Source of the DNA: Pseudopithomyces maydicus
Lineage: Eukaryota; Ascomycota; Dothideomycetes; Pleosporales; Didymosphaeriaceae
Assembly (NCBI GenBank): GCA_026873275.1
Contig: JANTUC010000004.1
Span: forward strand, 1,798,001-1,862,000
Direction of reading: 5' to 3'
DNA: 64,000 nt
Both the position numbers and the translations under genes were made by a program. Shown here one piece after another: positions 22,900 to 33,842 of the stretch. The notes beneath the pieces are model-generated. The model saw only the letters and a list, made by a program, of their open reading frames with translations. It had not been told where the DNA came from and did not search any database. The first letter of the stretch is position 1, and each line of letters begins with the position of its first letter.

Positions 22900-23128
22900 G
22901 GTCGCCTTAAAGCGGCACGAACAAGCATCGAACGAGGAAGACTTCTAGCGCGGATGCAGGCCCCCTGCTGCTGAAACGCTAAGTAAAAGATGGGTCCTTG
23001 TTCGCCACCAGCCCACTGCCCGAAGCGCCTAAGCGTGCGCCTGTGTGTTGCAGCCGGCGCGTCGTCGAGCAGCGTCGAGCGGATGCCGGAAGGACAGTGC
23101 AGCAGCGAGGACGGAGACGCGGACGGAG

Positions 23129-23203
23129 TGGGCGGCGGGCGGCGGGCGGTGGGCAGTGGGCGGTGGGCAGTGGCAGTGGCAGTGGGCAGTGGCAGCGGCA
23201 GCG
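23129..23203 (+). repeat. GGGCAGTGG/CAGTGG microsatellite
   Basis: About 75 bases of GGGCGGC, GGGCAGTG and GGCAGT units, the reverse complement of the motif found at 13920-13958. Confidence 0.85.
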
Positions 23204-23474
23204 ACGAGGAAAGACACCACCGGGGGCAAGGGCCAGGACGGCTGCGGGCTCTCGCTCTTGCGTCCAGTAGTACCGCTCTGCTGCTACTGTATAGTAGCAA
23301 GTACATGCGTGATCGCTATGGGTATCCACCAAGGTAAGCCCCAAAGATTACACGACCGACGTCCCGGCCGTCGACGCTTCCCCCTAGCCGCGCCGACACG
23401 CGCACCGAGTAGATAATGCTCACAGCGCCCGCTGGTGCTGGTGCTGGTGCCGGTGCCGCTGCTGGTGGTGGTGC

Positions 23475-23475
<1 letters not shown>

Positions 23476-23520
<45 letters not shown>
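23476..23520 (+). repeat. GCT trinucleotide repeat, 15 units
   Basis: Uninterrupted GCT repeat of 45 bases, flanked by further GCTG-rich sequence, in noncoding DNA. Confidence 0.95.
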
Positions 23521-25208
23521 ACCGCTGCTGCTGCCCAAGTCCGCACGGCGGCTGCTGTCTCAATTGCTCTGCGGAAAGTCCACCGTGGCGGTTCCACGGG
23601 GTGGTTGCGAGCAAAACAAACGCTAATCCGCCGTAAGACCGCCAGAGGAAGGCCAGCCGACGAGGCCCGGGTCGAGCGTCGTCTGTTTTCTTTGTTCCGC
23701 AGCGTCCACGTCCACGCAGAGCACAAAGACGGATGACGATGCCATGGCGGATGCAGTGCTGCGTGAGACGTGCGAGCGAGGCCCCGCCAGACGGTCGCGC
23801 GTTCGCTCGCTCGCCCGCCCGCTCGACAGCAGCAGCAGCAGCAGCAGCACGGCGGTTTGCCAGCGACAGACAGCCGCCCGTCTGAGGACTCGCCCTATCG
23901 CTGGGGCTGGCGCCAAGGAGCACGCGAGCCTCTCCCATGTTTGCCTGGGGCGCCGCTGACTCTGATTCTTACGGTAATTAACGGCCCCGGGCATCCACCA
24001 TCGACACACCACCCACATGCCACACATGCCACACCTGCCACACAAACCCTCACGATGCCGCCAGCCCTTGCAAACTGACACGGCGAGCGAGCCCACTCGT
24101 CCATGTCGCATGCCGCATGCCGCGTGCCTGTGCCTGTGCAGCCCGCACCCGCCCAACAACGGCCGCTCGGCCTCGACTTGCACGCTGCCTCTGACGCTGC
24201 CTCTGTGCCCACTCCAAAGAGGGGCGATCCGCATCCACTGCTGACGTTTCACCAAACCCCCTGTTCCACCGTCATCACCGTGCGCAGCTTTTCCATGCAC
24301 CGAAAATTCGAAAATTATTCTAGAAGCCTGCCCCATCCGAATCAGGAGACGTGCGCCTGAGGACACCCTCGCCTTAATCATCCGCTTCGCTTTCGTGTTC
24401 CCAACACCAACACGCGCATCTGCACCCTCCTGCCCCGAGCTCCTGCGTTGGGGAGCCTCTCCAGAAAGCCACTGCGCCCATGCTGTACTTGCTGGACAAG
24501 GAAAGCCCAACGGACAAGAAAATTTCTCTCCGTGCACCTCGCGCCCACAGGACCCCCAAGTGGAGTGGTGCTTCTGTCATTGTGGGCTTCCAGACATTGC
24601 GACATAGCTCACCGCCTTGTTGGCTCGCGTTTAGCCGCATCGCAACCGGAGATCGCAGCAGAAGCATTGCGACATCCTGGCCCACGCCACGTTACGCTGA
24701 AATGACAGCAAGAAAACCACCCCGAGGATCCATCGCATTTCCTCGCCGCCCCATCACCTTCCTTTGCCTTGGCCTGGGATCCCGCCCTCCTTCCACCGCC
24801 GTGGCCCTTTCACATTTTTTACACATCTTGCACATCCTGCCCCAGACTTTCCCGCCCCATCTGGCCTTGTCGCCGGCCGCTCGCTGCTCCGAACACGCTT
24901 CCAGCTGCTGTTCGGAACAGACATCCGCCCTACTTAGCCAGAATGAAACGTGACGACCCCTTCCAACACGCTGAAATGTGGGGGTCTGGACTTTGCTTTG
25001 GGTTCAAATCGTCAGGCTCACCGCGAAACATGGGGAGCGTGGGATACGCTGCCGTCGATCAATACGCTCCGAGCCGCCTGCTACACTTTCTAGGCCAAAG
25101 TCCGACTTTTGGCTGCCTAAGGTATTTTTCGCTCCATGTACCCTGCACGGGAGATATTGCGTGCTGCGTATTACTCTTCTGGGCACCATGTCCGATAACC
25201 GTCACGTC

Positions 25209-27306
25209 TCATCTTGTCTTCTTCGTTTCAATCTCAAGTCGCGTGCCGCGCCGTGTTTCCAACGCAGCCGCCTCCAGATCCCACCCAGCATCTCGCATCT
25301 TCGCTTCGTACTTGGCGAATAGCTTTCGCGCCTCGTCCAAGGTGCATCTGTGATCAGCTAGCTGTTTGCTCGGTGCGTCATGCTCACCCTCTGTGAGCTT
25401 ACGTTTCAGGCTTTTCTTGCGGACTAGCAAAAGCGCCTGCGTCCACGCTATCATCTGATCCCTTGGAGTACAATCTTTCAACACGATTACTGCATCGGAT
25501 CCACAAACCCACAAAAGATATGCCTCATCTTGATAGAGCCGCATGATGTCGGACAATTTGATGCTTTGCAGGTGCACTGATCTGGATCGTCTGTGCTGTT
25601 CCCCGATCGGCCTGAGCATACGCTCCAGCGATACTCCAATGCTGCAGTGACCAAGTATGCTATCGTCAGTCCAACGTAGCACCCCGTCACGCTCAAAAAC
25701 CCGCTCTCTCGCCGAAACTTCGCTTGGCGATAGGATTTGACCGTCTTGCAGAAGCTTGCTCAGCACTATGTTGGCCCGTTGCCTGTTCAGACTGCGCATG
25801 CTGACAGATTTTACTGCAGCGTAATTCGTCGCCAAGTGTATTGACAAGAGCGCAATGAGCGTACTCCAGGTAGCCATCGGTGTAGACACCCAGGATACTA
25901 CTACGCTACCAGCCTGTACTAGCCATCAGTCATGAAACTCGCGAGCTAAGGTTCTTGGCTTCAACTGCAACGATCGATACCAATCCTGGCTCTGGTGACT
26001 AGAGGGGCTTGGTTCACTTACTAACATGCCCAAGAGCGAGATTACCGTCTCTTGACTAGAGTCTTTCTGTAAGGTGATTAGCACCTTCCTTATCGTGTCA
26101 CATGCGAGCGGATGTGGGGAGATGAAGTCGTAACGACATCGAGATGAACATGGCGCCACACTGTAGTAACTCACAGCGTTCAGTTCTCCCAAATTTCCTC
26201 GTTTCGCAAAATGGGCCGATAAGCTCGCTTTCGACGATCCTGCGCAAACTCCGCACAATGACCGCAGCACGCTCGAAAAGGACAATATCAGAACTCTAGC
26301 CGTCTTGGGAAATGCCGGTGACAGGCAATCTAGAACCATAGCCGTGTCGTTGAAGATGTCTGCTGCAAGTCTGTACATTTTGCACTCCGGTTCGAGAGAC
26401 GTTCCCAGCCTGTGCGCGAAGAGGATGGTTGCAATTCGTCCCATGGACTCTTGCACTATCGACAGCAGGAGCGCTGCTGTGGGCGATGCCGATGCATCAC
26501 CAACGCCCACACCTATTGTTCCGCCAGTCAGCTTGTTCTTTTCTGTAGCGGTACGGCCCATAGTCGACCGCTACTATTCACGGATGTCCTTCCGAGGCTT
26601 CGATGGCCCAACGGACAGACGCATTGCGGATCCGGCGAGGACGGGATGTACAGTACGGTCATGCGGAAGCAATCTATATCCTGGTGTTGTCTGAGAACAC
26701 GATTCCAGGGCCACGGTACCCAACTCGCTTATGACTTCATTACTTTGTATATTGAAGACATGCATCAAGCGTATATGAACCGATATGCTTAACTCACCTT
26801 CCAAGACAGCGCGTGAGGAGAGCAAGCCTGCAATTGATGAAGAGAAAGCTTGGAGCGAGTCCTGTAATAGAAACTATGTGTCAACTGGCGCCTCTGAGCG
26901 ACATCAGGGAGCGTACATAAATTTGGTATCTGATGATTATCGCAATCAAAATCAGCTAGTGTCACCACGAGTGACACGCAGGGACATTTGTTTGTCCTCG
27001 CGCATACTTCAAAACAGTGCCCAGGTAGGAAGCTGGTAACGTACTGTAAGTAGTCGTCTGTCACACTGTTCGGGTACCCGGTAGGTAAGAACACGTCGAG
27101 CAGCTGCTGTGTATAACTCTTCCTCTCTTTGGGAGTCTGCGGCGATCAGTCAGTCGCTTGTGCGTCGTGGATGTGACTATCAACGTGGGGCACACCACAG
27201 CATCAATCCTACTCATTCCCTCAGCCACGACCGATTCGCTGTAAGTGGCTGTGATGATACCTGCGTCATCACGCTCAATCAGCTCGAAAGTTTCCGCCGG
27301 ATTCAT
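25209..27306 (-). CDS. RUS1 / DUF647 (root UVB-sensitive) family protein
   Basis: Family known from plant RUS1/RUS2 (early seedling development, vitamin B6-linked) and human RUSF1; the fungal role is not established. Seven exons on the minus strand: 27306..27196, 27136..27045, 26929..26917, 26861..26798, 26512..26175, 26066..26022, 25913..25209, all joining in phase to 455 residues. Family core is unmistakable: LLDVFLPTGYPNSVTDDYLQ, YQIYDSLQAFSSSIAGLLSS, GVGVGDASASPTAALLL, GRIATILFAHRLGTSLEPEC, YRLAADIFNDTAMVLDCLSP, GSSKASLSAHFAKRGNLGEL, KDSSQETVISLLGML, LATNYAAVKSVSMRSLNRQR. Residues around the LLG and ALLSIHLA stretches are hydrophobic, so it may be membrane-associated. The 13-base third exon is required to supply the YQIY part of the core. 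The C-terminal 150 residues are more variable. Confidence 0.9.
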
Positions 27307-28657
27307 CGTCGTGTCTCCTGGACGATTGGTGGAGTGCAGTGAGGTTGAGGAACTGCTAATCACATTAAACTCATGTCATATTCCAACTAAGCCCAATCTG
27401 ATCTAGTCTTAATCCCAAGCAAGTCACATTCCCCCACGATGCCACGTTCCCACACAGCACACCGAAAGCAGCATTTCGACCGACCTGCGCTGCTTTAAGC
27501 CATTTCCCTTCCTCTGTACACCCATCCAAACTCACCTGTGGTGAAGCATCAATCCATATGGCATACTATGCGACCAAAGTATACACAATCTACGTTCCCG
27601 CACCAACAGGCTCAACGCAATCTATCTCCATAGTGCCCAGACCGCCCAGCCTCGCACCGCATATTCGCATCATCCCGTTCGAAAAGCTTACCCATGCGAG
27701 ATCCCGTCATCGTAGCGAACCTCGTATGCAGGCCCGAATAGGCCAGACTTGCTCGTGCTTTTACCGCTGCTGTCTTAGTGGGACGCTGTCGCAGATGAGC
27801 GGACAAATAAATCGGTCAAGGAAATTGGGCACGATCCAGAAAAGGGACCTAGCTAAAACATACAAGAAACTTGTGGCGCAGAGCTGACTGTACTGGATGC
27901 GGGCGCTTGCATGACGCGATCGTCAAGTCGTCGCTGCTTGAACTATTCGTTTTCGAGAGTGATGTAGTAAGACGGATGTGTCGTGTTTTGAAACATGCGT
28001 TGCTGTTTTTGGCGCATGGACATTTATAGGATAGGATTTTTAGCATGTTCTTTGTTTCGTGTGAAATGCGGTATCTTTGCTTCCCAGGATAGAAAAATGC
28101 AAGGCTCCGGCATGGCGAATGCCTAAGAACATTCAGTCGTGTCCGTAGAGAGTAATAATCGGTGTCAATAACATAGCAGTGTCCATGGGTTGAAAGCCCT
28201 GTTTATTTTTGGCAACGTGTGGATTTGCTTTCCAAAGTTCCCGAGGACTGGACCAATTGTTTAGAATAGTGTGTGTGTGTTTGCTCCCTAAGTATATTTT
28301 CTGAACAGTGGCCACCATATGAGGGAAATTTCCAATTGTAACGAAGAAAACAATCGCTGAAATGGCCATATAATCACAGGATGATTTCAGTGTATCTTGA
28401 ATGCCGACATGGGATATATGTACTGTATGGGAAACAATCACCATGGGGGAAGAAGAGGATTGTTTTTTTTTCTCGAAATTCTCGTACTTCCGTAAAATTT
28501 TACAACATTATCTTTTAGACCCAGTGAAGAATTCAACAGTATACTTGTGTGCCAAGGTCATTGACTCGATTTGTTCTAGCGCGCCGGATGCCAGCCCCCA
28601 AATGTGTTCACTTGCGTGACGCAATGAGTCCTGGTCACGTTAGCAACACTCTCCACC
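27307..28657. other. Intergenic between RUS1-like and HET-domain genes
   Basis: Divergent promoter region. One plus-strand open frame, 27558-27887, is listed separately at low confidence. The remainder is AT-rich without recognised content; a GTGTGTGTG run sits near 28270. Confidence 0.4.
27558..27887 (+). CDS. Possible small hypothetical protein
   Basis: Single open frame of 109 codons with an ATG, starting MAYYATKVYTIYVPAP and ending in a basic segment (KLGTIQKRDLAKTYKKLV). No family recognised. It is divergent from the RUS1-like gene and has a CT-rich leader before it, the only reasons to list it. It could equally be chance. Confidence 0.25.
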   Translation: MAYYATKVYTIYVPAPTGSTQSISIVPRPPSLAPHIRIIPFEKLTHARSRHRSEPRMQARIGQTCSCFYRCCLSGTLSQMSGQINRSRKLGTIQKRDLAKTYKKLVAQS

Positions 28658-31152
28658 ATGTCTAGTGACACACATCTATGCATCAGATGCAAAAAAATCT
28701 TCTCTGCAGGACCAGACGTTCCCGCGACTCTTGGGCCTGAGCAGCCCATCGTTGTTTCAGGGCCTAATGGACCGGAGGGAAGCCAATGGATGGACGAGGC
28801 AACGGGGGAAATGTGGTTTGAAGTTTGTGGTATGTTCCATAGGAGAATTTGGCAGCCTGATGGTGTAAACAAAGAAGCTCTTGTTTTATCCGCAGAAGAA
28901 GGGTGTTATTTCTGCACCAGCATCTGGAGGAAGTACTCGACATATACCAATGAGGGCATCAGGACTCGTCCCAGGGTAGTAAAAATGGAATATCAGCTCT
29001 CTTATGAAGGAGGAGACACCTTTCTGCTGACCATCACGGTTTATGGGGCACAAAAATCTTGTGTGGGATTGCTGTGTGGTATACCCAGAACTGCCTTTAG
29101 GTTTCGCGGCATCCTCAAAACAGGTGAGTGACTGATGTAAGAGGATATGAACACGGCATCCTCTTTAACGCGAGTGACTTATTCATGTATTTCAAAAATA
29201 CGGATAGCGCTGAATAATACTAGATTCATCTTCCGAGCCTGTTCAGGAGTCTCTAGCTCTGACTACTCGTTCCCAAAAAACCATGGATCAAGCTAGGACC
29301 TGGATTGATTACTGCAAGAAGAACCACGTAAAATGCCAAAAATCTTCCAAAGTACACCAACCCTTGCATAAACCCCCTAAAAGATTGATACATGTTACAT
29401 CTATGGCGGACGAACGCGAGCTATCTGCTTACCTGTGTCAAGGCGACACAATTCCTATGGATACACAATACCTGACTCTTTCGCACCGATGGGGTGAATA
29501 CACGTATCCAAAGCTTTTGAAAGACAATGTGCAACAATGGCAAAATGGCTTACCTCTTGACGAGCTATCGCCAACCTTCCGCGATGCGCTCTACATGACG
29601 CACGCCATGGGATTTACTTTTGTCTGGATTGACAGTCTTTGCATTCAACAAGATGATCTATCTGATTGGCAGAATGAAGCTGAAGCTATGTGTAGAATAT
29701 ACAAAGGCGCTGTGTGTAATCTGGCAGCTTCCGCACGGCAGACAGAAAAGGGGCATGGGTTCCTGCCCTTACCACGGATTGGACTTCCTATTATACCACC
29801 TTTAGTGCGCGTTCACTGGCATTGCTCCCTTTCTCTGATGGTAACGATATCCGTGGGAGAGACTTTATCATTACCGACGGTTCCCCAGTTGATAATTTGG
29901 ACGAGGACGAACTGTACAGCCGCGCGTGGCTGTTACAGGAACAATTGTTGGTGAGTCGTTCAAATACATTAGAAGTTGGCACGTAGCTAACCGCAGGAGG
30001 CACCGCGCACGCTGCATTGTCAGGGTGATCAAATATACTGGGAATGTAGGGAATCAATATGCAGTGAAGTTTGGCCGTCAGGATGGCTGAAATCTTTTGG
30101 AGGAAGCTACCGTGGTGTTGAAAGTCGAATAGCGCCATTCCGACTGAGTCACGAAGACATTGAATCACAACACGTAAGTCTCGATCACCCCAAAGACGCC
30201 GAATCAGTATATTGATACAGATCGAATCAAGGAGAATATTCAGTACATTACTTGGCTCGAGATGGTGACTCATTATTCACGACGTGGCATCACTTACCCT
30301 ACAGATCGACTTCCAGCCTTGGCTGGTATAGCTGGCGATACAGCGTTAATCGCAGGTGCCTACGCTTCCGGCATATGGAAAAATGCTTCACATAACGGAA
30401 TTTTGTATCGATCAAGCGGCAGTCTACCATCTTTGGAAGAGGCGCCTGCACCCCAACCATTATGGCACGAAGTACCAAGCTGGTCATGGGCTGCACTGAA
30501 CCAACCGGTTGTATTTGCTACGACACGGCACCCTCCCGATACCGTTGAGCTCTGTAAGATTGAATACACTGCATCTCAAGCTCAATTAAGCATTCTCGAG
30601 ATGACCGGACCGCTCATGCGCCTGGACTGGGTAAAGAATAGCCCCGACGCCGTTGAGTGCCAAGCCTTCTGGAGACCTGCGTGGGACGACCCAATCTTTC
30701 ACAGGATTGCGCCGTATGGGGGAGACGCGACTTGGGAAGTGCACGTGCAGGAAGATCACTGGTTCGCGCAGAAATGTTATAATGAACTATGCATCCATCC
30801 AATACCAAAGAAAGACTACGGAGAGGCCTCGGAGAAGCCATACTTCGACGCGCTGTTTGATAATGTCCTTTTTATGCCAGTATTGTTCGAAGCAAAACGC
30901 AGCGTTTCGACCATAAGAAGTTTCAGGCAGCTGAGCCCATACTCACGTATCATTGGGTTGGTACTGTGGCCGGAGCAAAACGGCAAGCAAGGGACATTTC
31001 GGAGGGTGGGAACCGCCCAACTGAAAGCTCGTAAATCAAGAAGCGCGTTGGATCTTTTTGAGGAGAGGCTTGGTGCATATCAAGCAAACATGCGCGAGGG
31101 AGACTTTGTTAGAACGGATGGGAAGGGATCGTACACGATTCTTGTTGAGTAG
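28658..31152 (+). CDS. HET-domain protein (heterokaryon incompatibility type), possible frameshift
   Basis: HET domains act in fungal self/non-self recognition and trigger death of fused cells; most genomic copies have no known partner. Exons: 28658..29123, 29224..29950, 29997..30173, about 30232..31152, roughly 760 residues. N-terminus has CxxC pairs (LCIRCKKIF, GCYFCTSIW) that may bind metal. The HET domain is clear: DTQYLTLSHRWGEYTYPKLL, FVWIDSLCIQQDDLSDWQ, CRIYKGAVCNLAAS, then SRAWLLQEQLL, EAPRTLHCQGDQIYWECRES and WLEMVTHYSRRGITYPTDRL with LPALAGIA. Between NLAAS (about 29730) and SRAWLLQEQ the frame shifts by one: either one base is missing around 29820-29840, or a 47-base intron (29759..29805) is removed. 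The last intron must end at AAG (30231) rather than CAG (30220) to keep frame. Confidence 0.8.
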
Positions 31153-31586
31153 ATGGTTCGAACAAATGGCTGATCAGTGCTTTATCGGGTTGATAGGCTG
31201 CCGAAGCAAATTGCATACAACGGTGGTGGTGGTGTTGACGAGACTCGGACATGTGCACGGACCATGCGTTTGAGAGGAGGGTGAATGCAGGGACCATGCG
31301 GCGAGCGATGGTGCATGACGCTAGCGCAGTGAGTGATTGCGCGGTAATCGACAGTTTATTGTGATTTCCCAATTAGGCAGTTTGACTTGATGGTCTGTGC
31401 TGATTGCATCTTGGCCCCACCACGCACTCATTGCCAGTCATGTGTACAGACAGAGGGCTGCTTTACACGTGCGCACAAGATAGAAACAGCTTGCAGCAGA
31501 CGCCAGCTCTATTCATCTTCATACTCGCGCCCTTAATTCCAGATTCCCCTCCCCCAGGCCTTCCACCGCCAGATCGCCCACCCGCA
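31153..31586. other. Intergenic: HET gene 3' flank and Med11 promoter
   Basis: No gene recognised. The last 100 bases are C-rich leader. An in-frame extension of the next gene reaches back to 31404 but shows no family resemblance. Confidence 0.4.
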
Positions 31587-32150
31587 ATGGCAACTGACAA
31601 CGAAACATATCGCGCCACGGCGACAGCGCACATCCGAGCTCTTTCTGCCCTGTCAACACGTCTCCCCTCGATTCTCGATACTGCCGCGACGACACTCTCG
31701 CAACTCACCAACTCACCTATTCCTGCCACACCCTCCGCCGCAGACACGCCCGAAGCCCGTCGCAGTGCCATCTCCGCCTCAGCCAACGAATATTTCACCG
31801 CCGTCTTCAACCTCAGTCAAGACCTACACAAGCAAGTGACCGATCTGGAGGAATCCGGCGTGGTTCCTGCCGAAGAGGTGCGATATATCGCGCGTACAGA
31901 CGAGGGACAGAACCCAAGTGTCGTAGCACAGCCAGGACTGCCACCTCCACCGCAGACCCAGGCGAAGAACACCGAGGCCACCGTCACAAACAACGGACTG
32001 GGCGAGTTCGACATCGGGGTTTTGAATGCGCGCGCGGGCGTGCGTGAGAATGGGGAGGATCAAGTGTTGGAGAGGGTGAAAAGGCTTCTAGACGACCTGC
32101 AACCGCCGACCGAGGACCATGAAGGGGACAAGAAGGCTGGTGCTCCGTGA
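31587..32150 (+). CDS. Probable Mediator complex subunit 11
   Basis: Med11 is a head-module subunit of the RNA polymerase II Mediator, pairing with Med22. Single exon, 187 residues. The pattern fits fungal Med11: a helix with regularly spaced hydrophobics near the start (HIRALSALSTRLPSILDTAA), a Pro/Ser linker, then SASANEYFTAVFNLSQDLHK and QVTDLEESGVVPAEEV, comparable to the YF...L...QV..LEEAG core. The C-terminal third is Pro/Gln-rich and acidic with a last helix VLERVKRLLDDLQ. No catalytic motif is expected. The match is by pattern and from memory, so another small coiled-coil protein is possible. Start at 31587 (MATDNETYRATATAH) is the ATG right before the first helix. Confidence 0.62.
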   Translation: MATDNETYRATATAHIRALSALSTRLPSILDTAATTLSQLTNSPIPATPSAADTPEARRSAISASANEYFTAVFNLSQDLHKQVTDLEESGVVPAEEVRYIARTDEGQNPSVVAQPGLPPPPQTQAKNTEATVTNNGLGEFDIGVLNARAGVRENGEDQVLERVKRLLDDLQPPTEDHEGDKKAGAP

Positions 32151-33842
32151 AATAATTACTAATTAGGCGCCCACGACCAACAGAGAGCAATGAGCACCAG
32201 AGTTGCACCTAGAAAAGGCCGGATGGAAATTGGCATCCATCGGAACGGCTGCGATCCAATGCATGGCAACGGTGGAAAGTATCTACGAGGCAAAAGCAGA
32301 ATCCTGCCACGACAGAATGAGTGCTTCAAACGAGTTGTATCTGTATACACTACTTTGAAAAGAATTGAAGGTACCAGTGAAGATGAGAGGATTACTCCAA
32401 TATCACTCAAGCCACTATTACGCCGCTTCGTGCCAGGGTTAGGAAAAGGATTCAGGCTATAGTGAAAATGTAAGACGGCGTGAATTTTTAATGACTACTG
32501 TACATACGAACATGCTTCGTACAGATCGCGCATCTTCCTAAACTAAACATTTCAATTTCTGACTCCATCTTCGGCTCTAGAAGATATTTCTCAATCGCAC
32601 ATGCTCTACCTCTGTATCGAAAGACAATTATATCGTGTTACTAATGCTCAATGGTTTAGGGAAGAAGGATTCACACAACCGGGACCCGAGTATATCTCGG
32701 TCTTGGCTCCTAGGGTATGATCCTACACGCCAAGCTGAAACAACGAGGGAAAAAATTTCAGAAATCCACAATACACTGTATGATCGAGGTTTCGTCTGCA
32801 ATATGTATGTTCATGTTCTGATCATCTGGTCGAGTTCAATCTGCTGGGTGAACCGCCAGTGATGCATGGATTCAGCCAGGTTGATCACAACCATTATGAT
32901 AAACCGATCGTATAATAGAAGCTATTACCAAGCCTCTGCAAGCGAGGTCTTCGAATGCCGTGTGTGCCTGAGGACGCGTGGGCACATGTGTGAAGGATTG
33001 GGGCACAGTGCGGCACTACTCTTGGCTTTCTGAAAGCCTCCCCACTAATCTCTTTGACCATTTATCGCATAAGGTAGGAGAGGGTGAGATCTATATCCGG
33101 TACCTTTGGTAGCGCTAGGTAAGGGTATGCCATCCTGAAGGTGCACATCGAAACAGAAGTGCCCGCTTCTCATTGCAATATCAAGCGTTGACTCGATTAA
33201 CATCTTGTGACGGTAGGACTGCTGTGCAGGGCGTGAGGCAAACCTCGTATGTACCTCAGTGTAAGAAGCAAAACGAATATGCTATACTCGGTCCCATCTA
33301 CTTTCGAGCATGCACACATTCCCACGCTCACTGGATAACGTCTTTCAAAAGACCTGGCTCTCACTTGCATATATCTCATGTGGGCTGTGAGCACCGATTT
33401 CGTAGTACGATATTGAATCAATCATTACCGCAAGCAAAAATGAAAATATCGTCTTCCCAATGCACGTGCACCTTGTTCGCTAAAGAGTGGGTAAGACCTG
33501 AGTCTATGACCGGACATGGAGGTGGTCGACACGCGGCCTCTACCAAAGACCGTAGAGCACTAACTCTATCTTTGCGAGGAAATGGTCATTCCGGAATCTC
33601 TTGGCCTCAAGCATACGTACGCACTTCTCAAAGCGACGTACGAGAGCAGCATTGCGTGTCCCGACCAACTCATACTCTCTGTGTGGGGTTGACGTACGGA
33701 TTGGCCCCAAAATGAGTTTTGTGAGGAATGAGCTGGGACTCCTCATCAGAGTATAAAGCCCTGCGATGTTGCCTTGAGATAATGCCTCACCAAGCTATCA
33801 CCCGCCAAATACCAACCAGCCACTCGCTTCGATACCTTCAAT
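32151..33842. other. Intergenic 1.7 kb
   Basis: No gene recognised. Open frames up to 180 codons (33173-33715) show no family resemblance. A TATAAA at 33752-33757 lies 86 bases before the start of the repeat-protein gene. Confidence 0.5.
33752..33757 (+). promoter_or_regulatory. TATA box of the repeat-protein gene
   Basis: TATAAA 86 bases upstream of the ATG at 33843, a spacing usual for strongly regulated fungal genes. Confidence 0.4.

Larger units (their letters stand above)
22205..25208. other. 3 kb upstream region of the RGS gene, repeat-rich
   Basis: No gene recognised. It lies between the RGS start and the 3' end of the RUS1-like gene, so it is all upstream sequence for the RGS gene. 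It holds a G-rich tract (22875-22899), CAGTGG arrays (23129-23203), a 15-unit GCT run (23476-23520) and a CAG run (23828-23849). Open frames crossing the triplet runs encode poly-Ala, poly-Leu or poly-Ser depending on frame and are not credible proteins. Confidence 0.6.

Noticed and set aside
23316..23736. Open frames with poly-Ala, poly-Leu or poly-Ser on both strands
   Set aside because: Created by the GCT repeat, which stays open in all frames; no coherent gene structure.
24480..25353. Overlapping plus-strand frames between RGS and RUS1-like genes
   Set aside because: Two or three overlapping frames with no family resemblance, partly antisense to the RUS1-like last exon.
33173..33715. 180-codon plus-strand frame
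   Set aside because: No recognisable sequence and no splice context; reads as chance.
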